Source: an uncultured Sutterella sp.
Lineage (GTDB): Bacteria > Pseudomonadota > Gammaproteobacteria > Burkholderiales > Burkholderiaceae_F
Reading direction: 5' to 3'
Length of the DNA stretch: 22,513 nucleotides
NCBI GenBank assembly: GCA_905212345.1
Contig: CAJMEC010000029.1
Span: 1 to 22,513, forward strand
Under the pieces are notes generated by a model. It saw only the letters and a program-made list of their open reading frames with translations. It was not told the DNA's origin and did not search any database. Shown one piece after another: positions 6,555-14,328 of this stretch. Numbering within the stretch: position 1 is the first letter of the stretch; each line of letters opens with the position of its first letter. Position numbers and translations under genes: made by a program.

Positions 6555-8270
6555 ATGTTTGAAGAACGTCCCTCCCCGATTGTTGCCTCGGCTGCTTCGG
6601 CTCGGAAGTTGCCTCGTATGGCGCTTCTGGCCCTTTTAGTTGTATTCATAATTCCGGGCTTGCTGTCACGCGACTTTTGGAGTTCTTATGAGCTGACCGG
6701 TTTTGCGCTTGTGCACTCAATGCTGCAAAGCGACGCGGCCGGCTGGCTTTTGCCGCAATTGGGAGAGAACGCTTATGTGACCAACGGCCCTCTGTCTTTA
6801 TGGGTGTCGGCTCTTTTTGCCAAAATCTTTGGGCCGCTTTTTTCTGAAGCTAGCGCAAGCCGCTTAAGCGTTCTGGTTTGGTTCGCTATTGCAACTTCAA
6901 GCATTTGGTATGGAACTTGGTATCTTGCCCGTCGTTCAGAAGCTCAACCCGTTGTTCTGGCCTTCGGTGGAGAAGCCTCGCCTATTGATTACGGCCGGGT
7001 TGTCGCCGATGCGGCATTGCTTATGTTCGTCGCGACTTTCGGCCTTTTTGTTCCGATTCGGCAGCTGTATGTTGAAACGGCGCTTTTAGCAATCGTTGCC
7101 GCCTTTTTCTTTTCCTTGGCATGGACCTTGAGAAGGGATGTTTTAGCCCCTCTTTTAACTGGAGTGACGGTCGGCGCTGCTGTTCTTGCCTCTAATCTTT
7201 TTGCAGGTATTTCTCTTTTAATCATTGCGCTTTTCATTCACGCAAGAGTGCATGCCTACGAAACACCCTTTATAAACCGAGCCACACTCATTATTGTGGC
7301 TGCCTGCGCTACCTTTTTCGTCTGGCCCATTTTGGCCGTTGCCGTGGCCATTGAGACGGTTGACGCCTGGTTTGATATCTGGTGGCAAACGCAATTAGGC
7401 TTTTTCGGTCTTATCGCAAGCTCCGATGTTTACTGGATGCTGGAAAACTTTATTTGGTTTCTCTGGCCGTTGTGGCCTTTCGCCCTTTTGGGTCTTTATG
7501 CTTTCAGAAAACAGCTGGACCGCACACACATCAAAATACCGCTTTGGATTTTCATCGGACTTTTGGTATTTTCCGCCGCCGGTCACCTGCCCGGTGAGCG
7601 CTTCCTGATGCTTTTGACCGTTCCGCTCTGCATCTTGTCCGCATTTGGTCTCTTGTCAGCCAAACGATCACGAGAAAATATCCTCGACTGGTTCTCTGCA
7701 ACCGTCTTCACATTAGCCCTGATCACCATATGGCTTTACTTCTTTGCCTGGCAAACCGGTTGGCCGCCGAAGATGTCTAAGTCTATTATGAATTTGGCAC
7801 CTGGACTTGTCCCCTCGCTTCACGGATTGCTTTTTGTACTCTGCTTTGTCACGCTTTTAGGATGGCTTACCCTGGTTTTGTGGCGTATGAACCACTCACA
7901 AGTGGTGGCTTGGAAGGGCCCTTGGCTTGCCGCCGCCGGCATCACGGCTCTTAGCATCACCACGGTTTATTTATTTGAGCCGGTCATCGACCGCGCTCGC
8001 AGCTATGAACCGATTGTCCATGAAGTGACAACAGACTTATCAGCTCACGCTAAAAAACGAGACTGTCTGAGCATTCAGGAAGTTGATCCTGTCAAAGAGA
8101 TCCTCTTTAACTACTACGGACTGACATTTAAAGATGACAACACTTGTCGTTTCGTTTTCACGACTGACAAGGCATTTAAAGACAGTTCTCAAGAAGAATC
8201 TTCTGTTCTCGGCCGCTACAGTCGTCCGCGAGACCGTGAACGCTTTGTGTTATATAAAAAAGGTGAATAA
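6555..8270 (+). CDS. Multipass GT39/ArnT-like glycosyltransferase family membrane protein
   Basis: A 571-residue protein with about eleven or twelve predicted hydrophobic helices and a soluble C-terminal domain of about 100 residues (from roughly 470). The first extracytoplasmic loop follows the ArnT/PMT pattern: RDFWSSYELTGFALVHSM, then WLLPQLGENAYVTNGPLSLW. This matches the usual DE..ya..a.eM...gdw..P.lnG..Y..KPPL.yW layout. The normally acidic pair DE is replaced here by Tyr-Glu, and the K-PPL lysine by Asn-Gly-Pro-Leu. Family enzymes move sugars from polyprenyl-phosphate donors to lipid A or proteins on the periplasmic side; the acceptor here is unknown. The start has only a weak ribosome binding site. 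The stop overlaps the next start (TAATG), so it is translationally coupled to the MATE gene. Confidence 0.7.
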   Translation: MFEERPSPIVASAASARKLPRMALLALLVVFIIPGLLSRDFWSSYELTGFALVHSMLQSDAAGWLLPQLGENAYVTNGPLSLWVSALFAKIFGPLFSEASASRLSVLVWFAIATSSIWYGTWYLARRSEAQPVVLAFGGEASPIDYGRVVADAALLMFVATFGLFVPIRQLYVETALLAIVAAFFFSLAWTLRRDVLAPLLTGVTVGAAVLASNLFAGISLLIIALFIHARVHAYETPFINRATLIIVAACATFFVWPILAVAVAIETVDAWFDIWWQTQLGFFGLIASSDVYWMLENFIWFLWPLWPFALLGLYAFRKQLDRTHIKIPLWIFIGLLVFSAAGHLPGERFLMLLTVPLCILSAFGLLSAKRSRENILDWFSATVFTLALITIWLYFFAWQTGWPPKMSKSIMNLAPGLVPSLHGLLFVLCFVTLLGWLTLVLWRMNHSQVVAWKGPWLAAAGITALSITTVYLFEPVIDRARSYEPIVHEVTTDLSAHAKKRDCLSIQEVDPVKEILFNYYGLTFKDDNTCRFVFTTDKAFKDSSQEESSVLGRYSRPRDRERFVLYKKGE

Positions 8271-9682
8271 TGAGTCATCCGCTTCCGCAACGTCTGACCC
8301 CACCTGATATTTCCGGTCGTGCCATTGCTAAATTGGCCGGCCCCATTTTTGTTGCCAATATCGCTATTGTGGGCGGCGGCACCATCGACACAATTATGGC
8401 CGGCCATTTAGGCGCAGACCACCTGGCCGCCATCGCTTTGGGTCTGGCTTCCATGATCATGGTTTTCATGGGGTTGGTCGGCATTCTTCAAGGCATGAGC
8501 CCGTTGGCCGGACACCATTTCGGCGCACGGAAATTCGAGAAAATCGGTTTTGAACTGTCTCAGTGTCTCTGGCTTGCTTTTTTCCTTTGCTTTATCGGCA
8601 TGCCGCTTTTAGGCTGCACGGACATTTGGACCAATCTGGCTCAAGCCCAAGGCCCGGTAAAGACCATGGCCTCTCAGTATCTTTTGATCAGCATGCTGGG
8701 GTTGCCCGCGGCTATGGGCGGACGCGCTTTTATCGCATTAAATGCCGCTGTCTCCCGACCCAAAGTGACGATGTACGTTTCTTTGGCAATGCTTGTTCTC
8801 AAAGCGCCTTTAAATGCGGTATTCATGTATGGCTGGCTGGGATTTGACGCATTGGGCGGCGCCGGCGCTGCCGTCTCTTCTACGATTCTGACCTGGCTTT
8901 CGTTCTTCGTTTATATCTACGTTTGGAAGAAAGATTCTTTCTACCAGCTCATGCGCTGCAAACGCTTCTACGGTCCAGACCCTTGTGCCATGTGGGCGCA
9001 ACTGAAAATCGGTATTCCGATTGGACTGTCGACCTTCTTTGAAGTGAGCTCGTTTACGTTGATGGCCATTTTCATTTCTCGCTTTGGAGCCGTCACGGTT
9101 TCAGCGCACCAGATTGTCGCCAACATCACAAGTCTGTGCTATATGCTTGCGCTTGCAATCGGGATTTCCTGCACGGTCTTGGTCTCCCAGTGCTTGGGGG
9201 CCGGCTGGCCCAGCGTCGCTGAAAAGGCAACAAAAAAATGTCTGACTATTGCCGTATCGGTCGCCTCCATTGTCGCTTTGTCTCTCTTTTTTGGCAGAAG
9301 CTTTTTGCTCTCACTTTACACAAGCGACGAAACCGTTATTCGCATCGGTTTTTCGCTTATTCTCTTTGGCATCCTTTATCACGTCTTTGATGCCATGCAA
9401 TGCGTGAGCTCCTTTGCATTAAGAGGTTATCGGGTCACATTCTGGCCGATGGTCATTTATGGCGTATTGCTTTGGGGCGTAGGACTTTTCGGCGGCTACT
9501 ACATGGCCTTTATTGGCGAACCATTCAGCATACCGCTTGCCGCATACGGTTTCTGGGGCATGACAGCCCTTGGGCTCTTCTTGGCCGGTGTTGCACTTGC
9601 CGTAACTGCGCTTTATGTTGCCCGAACCCGTACTAAGGAAGAAGAAGCGGTTGCCAAGAAAGCCGCTGAAATGGCTTCTTAA
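8270..9682 (+). CDS. MATE family efflux transporter (NorM-like)
   Basis: A 470-residue integral membrane protein of the multidrug and toxic compound extrusion family, with twelve hydrophobic segments in two repeats. The N-terminal repeat has LAGPIFVANIAIVGGGTIDTI and AGHLGADHLAAIALG. The second repeat has IGIPIGLSTFFEVSSF and SRFGAVTVSAHQIVANI, the duplicated MATE signature. Members export drugs or metabolites using Na+ or H+ gradients across the inner membrane. The C-terminus is a short charged, Ala/Glu/Lys-rich tail. AAAGGTGA precedes the ATG, which overlaps the stop of the membrane glycosyltransferase-like gene. Because MATE belongs to the same superfamily as lipid-linked sugar flippases, a role in exporting a glycan substrate is possible but not shown. 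Confidence 0.93.
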   Translation: MSHPLPQRLTPPDISGRAIAKLAGPIFVANIAIVGGGTIDTIMAGHLGADHLAAIALGLASMIMVFMGLVGILQGMSPLAGHHFGARKFEKIGFELSQCLWLAFFLCFIGMPLLGCTDIWTNLAQAQGPVKTMASQYLLISMLGLPAAMGGRAFIALNAAVSRPKVTMYVSLAMLVLKAPLNAVFMYGWLGFDALGGAGAAVSSTILTWLSFFVYIYVWKKDSFYQLMRCKRFYGPDPCAMWAQLKIGIPIGLSTFFEVSSFTLMAIFISRFGAVTVSAHQIVANITSLCYMLALAIGISCTVLVSQCLGAGWPSVAEKATKKCLTIAVSVASIVALSLFFGRSFLLSLYTSDETVIRIGFSLILFGILYHVFDAMQCVSSFALRGYRVTFWPMVIYGVLLWGVGLFGGYYMAFIGEPFSIPLAAYGFWGMTALGLFLAGVALAVTALYVARTRTKEEEAVAKKAAEMAS

Positions 9683-9684
9683 TC

Positions 9685-9730
9685 AAAAAGGAGAGACAGA
9701 CGCTCAAAAGACTTTGCCTCTCCTTTGAAT
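9685..9730 (+). terminator. Hairpin after the MATE gene, probable terminator
   Basis: AAAGGAGAG (9687-9695) pairs perfectly with CTCTCCTTT (9718-9726), with a 22-nt loop. The U tract is inside the stem (CCTTT) and is followed by GAATATTA. A weaker terminator than its neighbours. Confidence 0.5.
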
Positions 9731-9871
9731 ATTAAAAGAAAAATTCCCTGATTTTTAGACTATTCGTCAAAAAGGCAAAATATCCATACTTTTGTTAAAT
9801 TCAAAACAATTTGAAAATTTTCTTCCACGAACCTTCTTCTTTCCCTATCATGGTTTAAAGAGCGATGACTT

Positions 9872-9877
9872 AAGGAG
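9872..9877 (+). promoter_or_regulatory. Ribosome binding site deciding the SIMPL gene start
   Basis: AAGGAG lies 6 nt before the ATG at 9884 but abuts the in-frame ATG at 9878 with no spacer. The downstream start is therefore the likely one. Confidence 0.8.
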
Positions 9878-9883
9878 ATGCAG

Positions 9884-10582
9884 ATGAGTGTTCAACAAAA
9901 TTTAATCGCAGGTGTCTGTGTGGCCATCGGTATTGCCTCTGTCGGCGTTTCTCTGAAGGCCGGTATTGACCATTTTGTCGATCGTGATCGCGTCGTCACC
10001 GTCAAGGGACTGGCCGAAAGAAATGTTCAAGCCGACTACGTCATCTGGCCTGTCACTTTCCGCGTCACCGGCAATGATTTGAGCGCGCTCTATGAAAAAG
10101 CACAAACACAAAGCGAAGAAATCCGAAACTTTTTAATCAGCCAGGGCATAAAAACTCAAGATATCTCTCAAGGCACACCTTCTGTGCAGGATTTGCACGC
10201 CGACTTTTACGGCAATAACCTGCCGCCCGAACGGTATCGTATGGAAATGGCCGTTTCTGTGGCAACCACCGATGTTGACACGGTTTTGAAAGCCATGGGT
10301 AACCAGAGCGAATTGATTCAAAAGGGGGTTCTCTTTACGCAGAACTACCGTACGCAATTTTCCTTTAACGGTCTGAACTCCATTAAACCGGAAATGGTTG
10401 AAGAAGCCACTAAAAACGCCCGATCCACCGCTCAAAAATTTGCCGAAGACAGCGATAGTGAATTAGGGAAAATCAGGCGAGCGTCTCAGGGACAATTCTC
10501 AATTTATGACCGAGACAGCAACACGCCCTACATTAAACGCGTTCGGGTGGTTACCACCGTCGAATATTATCTGAAGGATTGA
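9884..10582 (+). CDS. SIMPL domain (DUF541/YggE-like) membrane-anchored protein
   Basis: A 232-residue protein with an N-terminal hydrophobic anchor, NLIAGVCVAIGIASVGVSL (about residues 5-23), and then a periplasmic SIMPL domain. The domain begins with RVVTVKGLAERNVQADYVIWPV, contains a helix-rich KAQTQSEEIRNFLISQGI and the ATKNARSTAQKFAED stretch, and ends with strands RVVTTVEYYLKD. This layout is the YggE/BP26 pattern, a family linked to oxidative stress and envelope functions, with no established reaction. The Trp in YVIWPVTF and the single anchor resemble the betaproteobacterial subgroup. AAGGAG sets the start at 9884. It faces mutL-miaA with a shared hairpin between. The domain call is firm, the function unknown. 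Confidence 0.88.
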   Translation: MSVQQNLIAGVCVAIGIASVGVSLKAGIDHFVDRDRVVTVKGLAERNVQADYVIWPVTFRVTGNDLSALYEKAQTQSEEIRNFLISQGIKTQDISQGTPSVQDLHADFYGNNLPPERYRMEMAVSVATTDVDTVLKAMGNQSELIQKGVLFTQNYRTQFSFNGLNSIKPEMVEEATKNARSTAQKFAEDSDSELGKIRRASQGQFSIYDRDSNTPYIKRVRVVTTVEYYLKD

Positions 10583-10589
10583 TTTTTAA

Positions 10590-10620
10590 AGCTTGCCGCC
10601 TGACCGGGCGGCAAACTTTT
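10590..10620. terminator. Bidirectional hairpin terminator between the SIMPL gene and miaA
   Basis: TTGCCGCC (10593-10600) pairs with GGCGGCAA (10607-10614) around a 6-nt loop. The plus side is followed by ACTTTTAGTTT, and the minus side by GCTTTAAAAATC. The miaA stop codon (10619-10621) lies at its edge. Confidence 0.75.
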
Positions 10621-11548
10621 AGTTTGGACTCAAGAATTCATTGATGCGTTCGGTTGCCAAACCATTAGCGTCTTCTTCAAACGGATCAATTGTCACCAGT
10701 TGCGGCATCGAACGCATCCATGTCATCTGGCGCTTGGCTAATTGGCGAGTGGCTGCGATTCCAGCCAAAACGAATCGATCGTAATCAATCTCTCCGAGCA
10801 GATAGTCGATAGCCTGACGATAGCCGACAGCTCGCATGGAGGGACTTTGCCGATCGAAACGCTCATCGGCCATTAGACGCTTGACTTCATCAAGAAAGCC
10901 CGCTTGGATCATCATTAAAAAGCGCTTTTCAATGCGCTCGTGCAAAAGTTTCCGATTCTTAGGTAAGAGCCCCAGCGTCAGGAAAGTGTGATCTGATCCT
11001 TTATTTTGCTGGCTTTGATAAAAAGAAATCGGCTTACCTGTTTGTCGGTACACTTCAAGAGCTCGACTGATACGTTGCGCATCCGTCGTATGAAGTCTGT
11101 GTGCGGTCTGGGGATCCACTTCAGACAGTTTCTCATGCATGGCCGGCCAGCCGAATTGCCGCGCTTGTCGTTCGATCTCTTCACGCACATTCAGATCACT
11201 GGAAGGCATTTGATTTAAGCCCTCTTTGAGCGCTTTAGCGTAAAGCATCGTACCGCCGACTATTAAAGGCAGGCGGCCTCGAGCTGAAATCTCAGCAATC
11301 AATCTTTCACAATCTTTAAAAAAGTCGGCCGCACTGTAACTGTCAAAGGGATCTCGAATATCAATTAAGTGGTGAGCAACGCCTTCTTTTTCCTCTTCGG
11401 TGGGTTTGGCTGTTCCGATATCCATACCCCGATACACTAAGGCCGAGTCTATGGAAATGATCTCGGCATTAAACGTATGGGCGAGCTTTACACCTAAAGC
11501 TGTTTTCCCACTTGCTGTCGGTCCCAACAATAAAACAGCCTTGGCCAT
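10619..11548 (-). CDS. miaA: tRNA dimethylallyltransferase
   Basis: A 309-residue enzyme that transfers a dimethylallyl group to N6 of A37 in tRNAs that read UNN codons. The P-loop is GPTASGKT (9-16). Asp34-Ser35 in IIS-IDSALVYRGMD and GTAKP (45-49) form the tRNA/DMAPP site. VGGTMLYAKALKEGL and the central R-x-R-x-xE region QRISRALEVYRQTG are typical. The ATG overlaps the mutL stop as TAATG, so translation is coupled. The mutL-miaA order is the same as in E. coli. Its substrate DMAPP comes from the MEP pathway that starts with the Dxs domain encoded at the right of this window. Confidence 0.97.
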   Translation of the reverse strand: MAKAVLLLGPTASGKTALGVKLAHTFNAEIISIDSALVYRGMDIGTAKPTEEEKEGVAHHLIDIRDPFDSYSAADFFKDCERLIAEISARGRLPLIVGGTMLYAKALKEGLNQMPSSDLNVREEIERQARQFGWPAMHEKLSEVDPQTAHRLHTTDAQRISRALEVYRQTGKPISFYQSQQNKGSDHTFLTLGLLPKNRKLLHERIEKRFLMMIQAGFLDEVKRLMADERFDRQSPSMRAVGYRQAIDYLLGEIDYDRFVLAGIAATRQLAKRQMTWMRSMPQLVTIDPFEEDANGLATERINEFLSPN

Positions 11549-13422
11549 TATTTGCCCCGCATAAAAAGCTTATCTAAGTCAGACATGGACATTTGCACCC
11601 AAGTCGGTCTGCCGTGATTGCATTGATCAATGCGCTCGGTTTGCTCCATTTGACGCAAAAGCGCATTCATTTCATCGATGCTTAAATATCGATGTGCCCG
11701 CACTGCACCGTGACAAGCCATAGTGGCCAAAATTTCGTTGCGTTTTTCTTCCACCAAATTGCTGGACCCAAACTTTTTAATGTCGGCCAACAACTCCGTG
11801 ATCAGCGCCTCTCCGGTTTTTTCAATATCGGCAGCCAAAACAGCGGGAACAGCGCGCAATCGCAGATGTGTCGGAGAGGCAATTTCCAACTCTATACCAA
11901 GATTTAAAAGCAACGACTGATTGTCTTCAAAGGTTGCCATTTCGTCAGCATCTGCCTGAAAGACAAGCGGAATTAAAAGCTGCTGAATGGCAAGCGTCTG
12001 AGCGTCCATCTGCGCTTTTAATTTTTCATAGACAATTCGTTCATGCGCTGCGTGCATATCGACAAGCACCATGCCGCGATCATTTTCGGCCACAATGAAG
12101 ACACCCCCCACCTGACCTAAGGCTCTCCCCAAAGGATACGTCAATTGCGCCTGATCTTGCGCCTGAGTAAACGCTGCGCCCGAGCGGATTGCCTGAACGG
12201 TATCCGGAATCACACGTCCCCGAGATGGTTCCGCTTTCGTCTGATAAAAGTCTAAGTACCGATTCAACTGCGACGGCTCATACGCCGGCGCGGCTTGGGA
12301 ACGCAGCTCAAATGCATGAGCGTGAGTTGGGGCCGTCCCCTCCGATACCGGTTTTTGCACCGCTTGAGTGTGCGATTGAGCTTGGTCAGAAACGTCAGAG
12401 CCGGTTTCCATCGCCGATAAGGCAGGAGCCAAAGCGTTTTGAACCGCGTGCATGACAAACTGGTGGATCCACTGAGAGTCCCTAAAGCGCAACTCACTTT
12501 TTGTCGGATGAACATTAACGTCCACTTTCACTGGGTCAATGTCGACAAACAAACAGTACATCGGTTGCAACTGGTTGTGCAGCACATCGGCATAGGCACC
12601 TTTGACTGCGTGGGCTAAGAGTTTGTCACGAACAAAACGTCCGTTGACATAGCAATATTGAGCATCGGTTCGGGCACGGCCGGCCGTTGGCAATCCTACC
12701 CATCCATAAACACGCACAGAAGCCGTTTCCGCATAGACTTCCCGTTGCGCGCGAGCAAACTCATCGGGCAGAATCCGGTTGACGCGCGATCGGCTTTCTT
12801 CAATGGGTAAGACCAAAACGGGCTTACCGTTATTGACAAGACGAAATTCAATCGTCGGGTGGGCGATAGCGATTCGCTCCAAAGCCATTTTGCAATGCGC
12901 CGCCTCCGTTGCCTCTGACTTTAAAAATTTTCGGCGGGCGGGTGTTTTAAAAAACAAATCCGCCACTTCCACCTTGGTGCCTCGTGTACCGGCCGCAACG
13001 TCCACCTCACCTTCATGAATGCTGTATGCACAGGATTGATCCTGTGTTCTGGACGTTAACGTCAGCGCGCTCACCGAGGCAATCGAAGCCAACGCTTCAC
13101 CACGAAACCCCAAACTTAAAACGTGTTCAAGTTCGTTTAGATCTCGGATTTTGCTGGTTGCATGTCGCTTTAGGGCCAAAGGCAACTCTTCCTTGGCAAT
13201 TCCCCGACCATTGTCTGTCACCGTCAACCGCTTTATCCCTCCCGACTCCAGTCTTACCTCAATGCGGGTGGCATCCGCGTCAATGGCATTTTCGACAAGC
13301 TCCTTGAGAACGGAGGCCGGGCGTTCAATCACTTCACCGGCGGCTATTTGACTGACCAATTGATCCGAGAGCTCTTTAATCGCTCTTTTTGGGGAATGTT
13401 CTGTGTTATTCAGTACTTGCAT
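11548..13422 (-). CDS. mutL: DNA mismatch repair protein MutL, endonuclease type
   Basis: A 624-residue MutL. The N-terminal GHKL ATPase has ELVENAIDAD (41-50), DNGRGI (70-75) and GFRGEAL (105-111). A variable linker rich in Gln, Ala and Ser spans about 340-425. The C-terminal domain contains DMHAAHERIVYE (455-466), which fits the D-x-H-A-x2-E-x4-E endonuclease motif, plus ACHGAVRA (569-576) and CNHGRP (601-606), the other metal-site motifs. E. coli MutL lacks these; bacteria without MutH have them, so strand nicking by MutL itself is expected. No Shine-Dalgarno is visible before the ATG. A TACAAT box (complement of 13432-13437) ends only 9 nt before the ATG, which could make the mRNA almost leaderless. 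miaA follows with an overlap. Confidence 0.96.
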   Translation of the reverse strand: MQVLNNTEHSPKRAIKELSDQLVSQIAAGEVIERPASVLKELVENAIDADATRIEVRLESGGIKRLTVTDNGRGIAKEELPLALKRHATSKIRDLNELEHVLSLGFRGEALASIASVSALTLTSRTQDQSCAYSIHEGEVDVAAGTRGTKVEVADLFFKTPARRKFLKSEATEAAHCKMALERIAIAHPTIEFRLVNNGKPVLVLPIEESRSRVNRILPDEFARAQREVYAETASVRVYGWVGLPTAGRARTDAQYCYVNGRFVRDKLLAHAVKGAYADVLHNQLQPMYCLFVDIDPVKVDVNVHPTKSELRFRDSQWIHQFVMHAVQNALAPALSAMETGSDVSDQAQSHTQAVQKPVSEGTAPTHAHAFELRSQAAPAYEPSQLNRYLDFYQTKAEPSRGRVIPDTVQAIRSGAAFTQAQDQAQLTYPLGRALGQVGGVFIVAENDRGMVLVDMHAAHERIVYEKLKAQMDAQTLAIQQLLIPLVFQADADEMATFEDNQSLLLNLGIELEIASPTHLRLRAVPAVLAADIEKTGEALITELLADIKKFGSSNLVEEKRNEILATMACHGAVRAHRYLSIDEMNALLRQMEQTERIDQCNHGRPTWVQMSMSDLDKLFMRGK

Positions 13423-13606
13423 AATGACGGGATTGTAGCATTGGATTTTATGCCGGGTTTTGTGTGTTCGAAATTCGCTCTTTCAAGCTGACATACGGAC
13501 TAACAAATTCGTACGTTCCAACCTCTTTAAAACTGGTCTAAAAATGAGTAAACTCTCCAACGTTAAATTAATAAAAATAACCTTTTTTTGATTGGCTCCC
13601 TCGTTT

Positions 13607-14266
13607 ATGGACTGGTCTTTATTCATTGATTTGTTTACCAACGCCGATCGCTTTCTAATTACGATCGCCAACGATTACGGCGTTCTGATTTATATCATCA
13701 TGTTCATGATCTTTTTCCTGGAAACAGGGATTGTGGTCATGGCCTTTTTACCGGGTGATTCGCTTTTGTTTGTTGCCGGCGCCGTGACAGCGACGGGGGC
13801 AATTGATCCCTGGTGGCTTACGGGGGTTGTCACGCTTGGAGCCATTCTCGGCAATACGTCCAACTTCTATATCGGTTCTTGGCTTGGGCATAAAATCTAC
13901 GATGGGTCAATCAGCTGGATTGACCAGGAAGCTCTTAACAAAACGCATCAATTCTATTTGCTTCACGGTGGGAAAACTATCTTTCTCGCCCGTTTTGTGC
14001 CGATCGTCAGAACATTTGCGCCGTTAATTGCCGGGGCAGCCTCCATGCCAGTTTGGCGCTTTGAGTTTTATTCCATTTCAGGGGCGTTCGCATGGGTTTA
14101 TGGTTTAATTTGGGCCGGTCACCTATTCGGTAACATGCCCTTTATTCGCGACCACCTGACAACGATTTTGCTTTGCGGTATCGGGTTTGCTTTGATTCCA
14201 ACCGCCATCATCGCCGTTTCAAAATTCTTAAAGAATAAAAAAGGCGAGCAAAAAGCTATTCAATAA
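13607..14266 (+). CDS. DedA family inner-membrane protein
   Basis: A 219-residue multipass protein of the DedA/VTT family, which act as undecaprenyl-phosphate or phospholipid translocases or support proton-dependent membrane homeostasis. Landmarks are FFLETGIVVMAFLPGDSLLFVAG, with the conserved Glu and Asp in membrane re-entrant segments, and FLARFVPIVRTFAPLIAGAA, with the conserved arginines. A G-x3-N-x-N-like helix, LGAILGNTSNFYIG, is also present. The ATG at 13607 gives the YqjA/YohD-like length; an in-frame TTG at 13592 is also possible. Neither has a clear ribosome binding site. It is divergent from mutL. Given the family role, a link to undecaprenyl-phosphate recycling is plausible but not shown. 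Confidence 0.93.
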   Translation: MDWSLFIDLFTNADRFLITIANDYGVLIYIIMFMIFFLETGIVVMAFLPGDSLLFVAGAVTATGAIDPWWLTGVVTLGAILGNTSNFYIGSWLGHKIYDGSISWIDQEALNKTHQFYLLHGGKTIFLARFVPIVRTFAPLIAGAASMPVWRFEFYSISGAFAWVYGLIWAGHLFGNMPFIRDHLTTILLCGIGFALIPTAIIAVSKFLKNKKGEQKAIQ

Positions 14267-14274
14267 TCATTTAA

Positions 14275-14310
14275 CAATGGGCGCAAAACTTCATGGTTCT
14301 GCGCCCATTG
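14275..14310 (+). other. Perfect 11-bp hairpin between dedA and the cysteine desulfidase gene
   Basis: CAATGGGCGCA (14275-14285) pairs perfectly with TGCGCCCATTG (14300-14310) around a 14-nt loop. No U tract follows on either strand. The stem ends 6 nt before the AAGGAG of the next gene, so it might be a weak terminator, an RNA-stabilising element, or a protein-binding palindrome controlling cyuA. Confidence 0.6.
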
Positions 14311-14316
14311 ACTAAT

Positions 14317-14322
14317 AAGGAG
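14317..14322 (+). promoter_or_regulatory. Ribosome binding site deciding the cyuA start
   Basis: AAGGAG stands 6 nt before the ATG at 14329. An in-frame ATG at 14293 lies inside the hairpin loop and has no such site, so the shorter protein is preferred. Confidence 0.85.
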
Positions 14323-14328
14323 AAAGAC

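Noticed and set aside
11692..13351. Several plus-strand frames of 60-107 codons across mutL
   Set aside because: They are antisense to a well-supported gene, have no family resemblance and lack ribosome binding sites.
14293..14328. Twelve extra N-terminal residues on the cysteine desulfidase
   Set aside because: The ATG at 14293 is in a hairpin loop without a Shine-Dalgarno sequence, while 14329 has AAGGAG at 6 nt.
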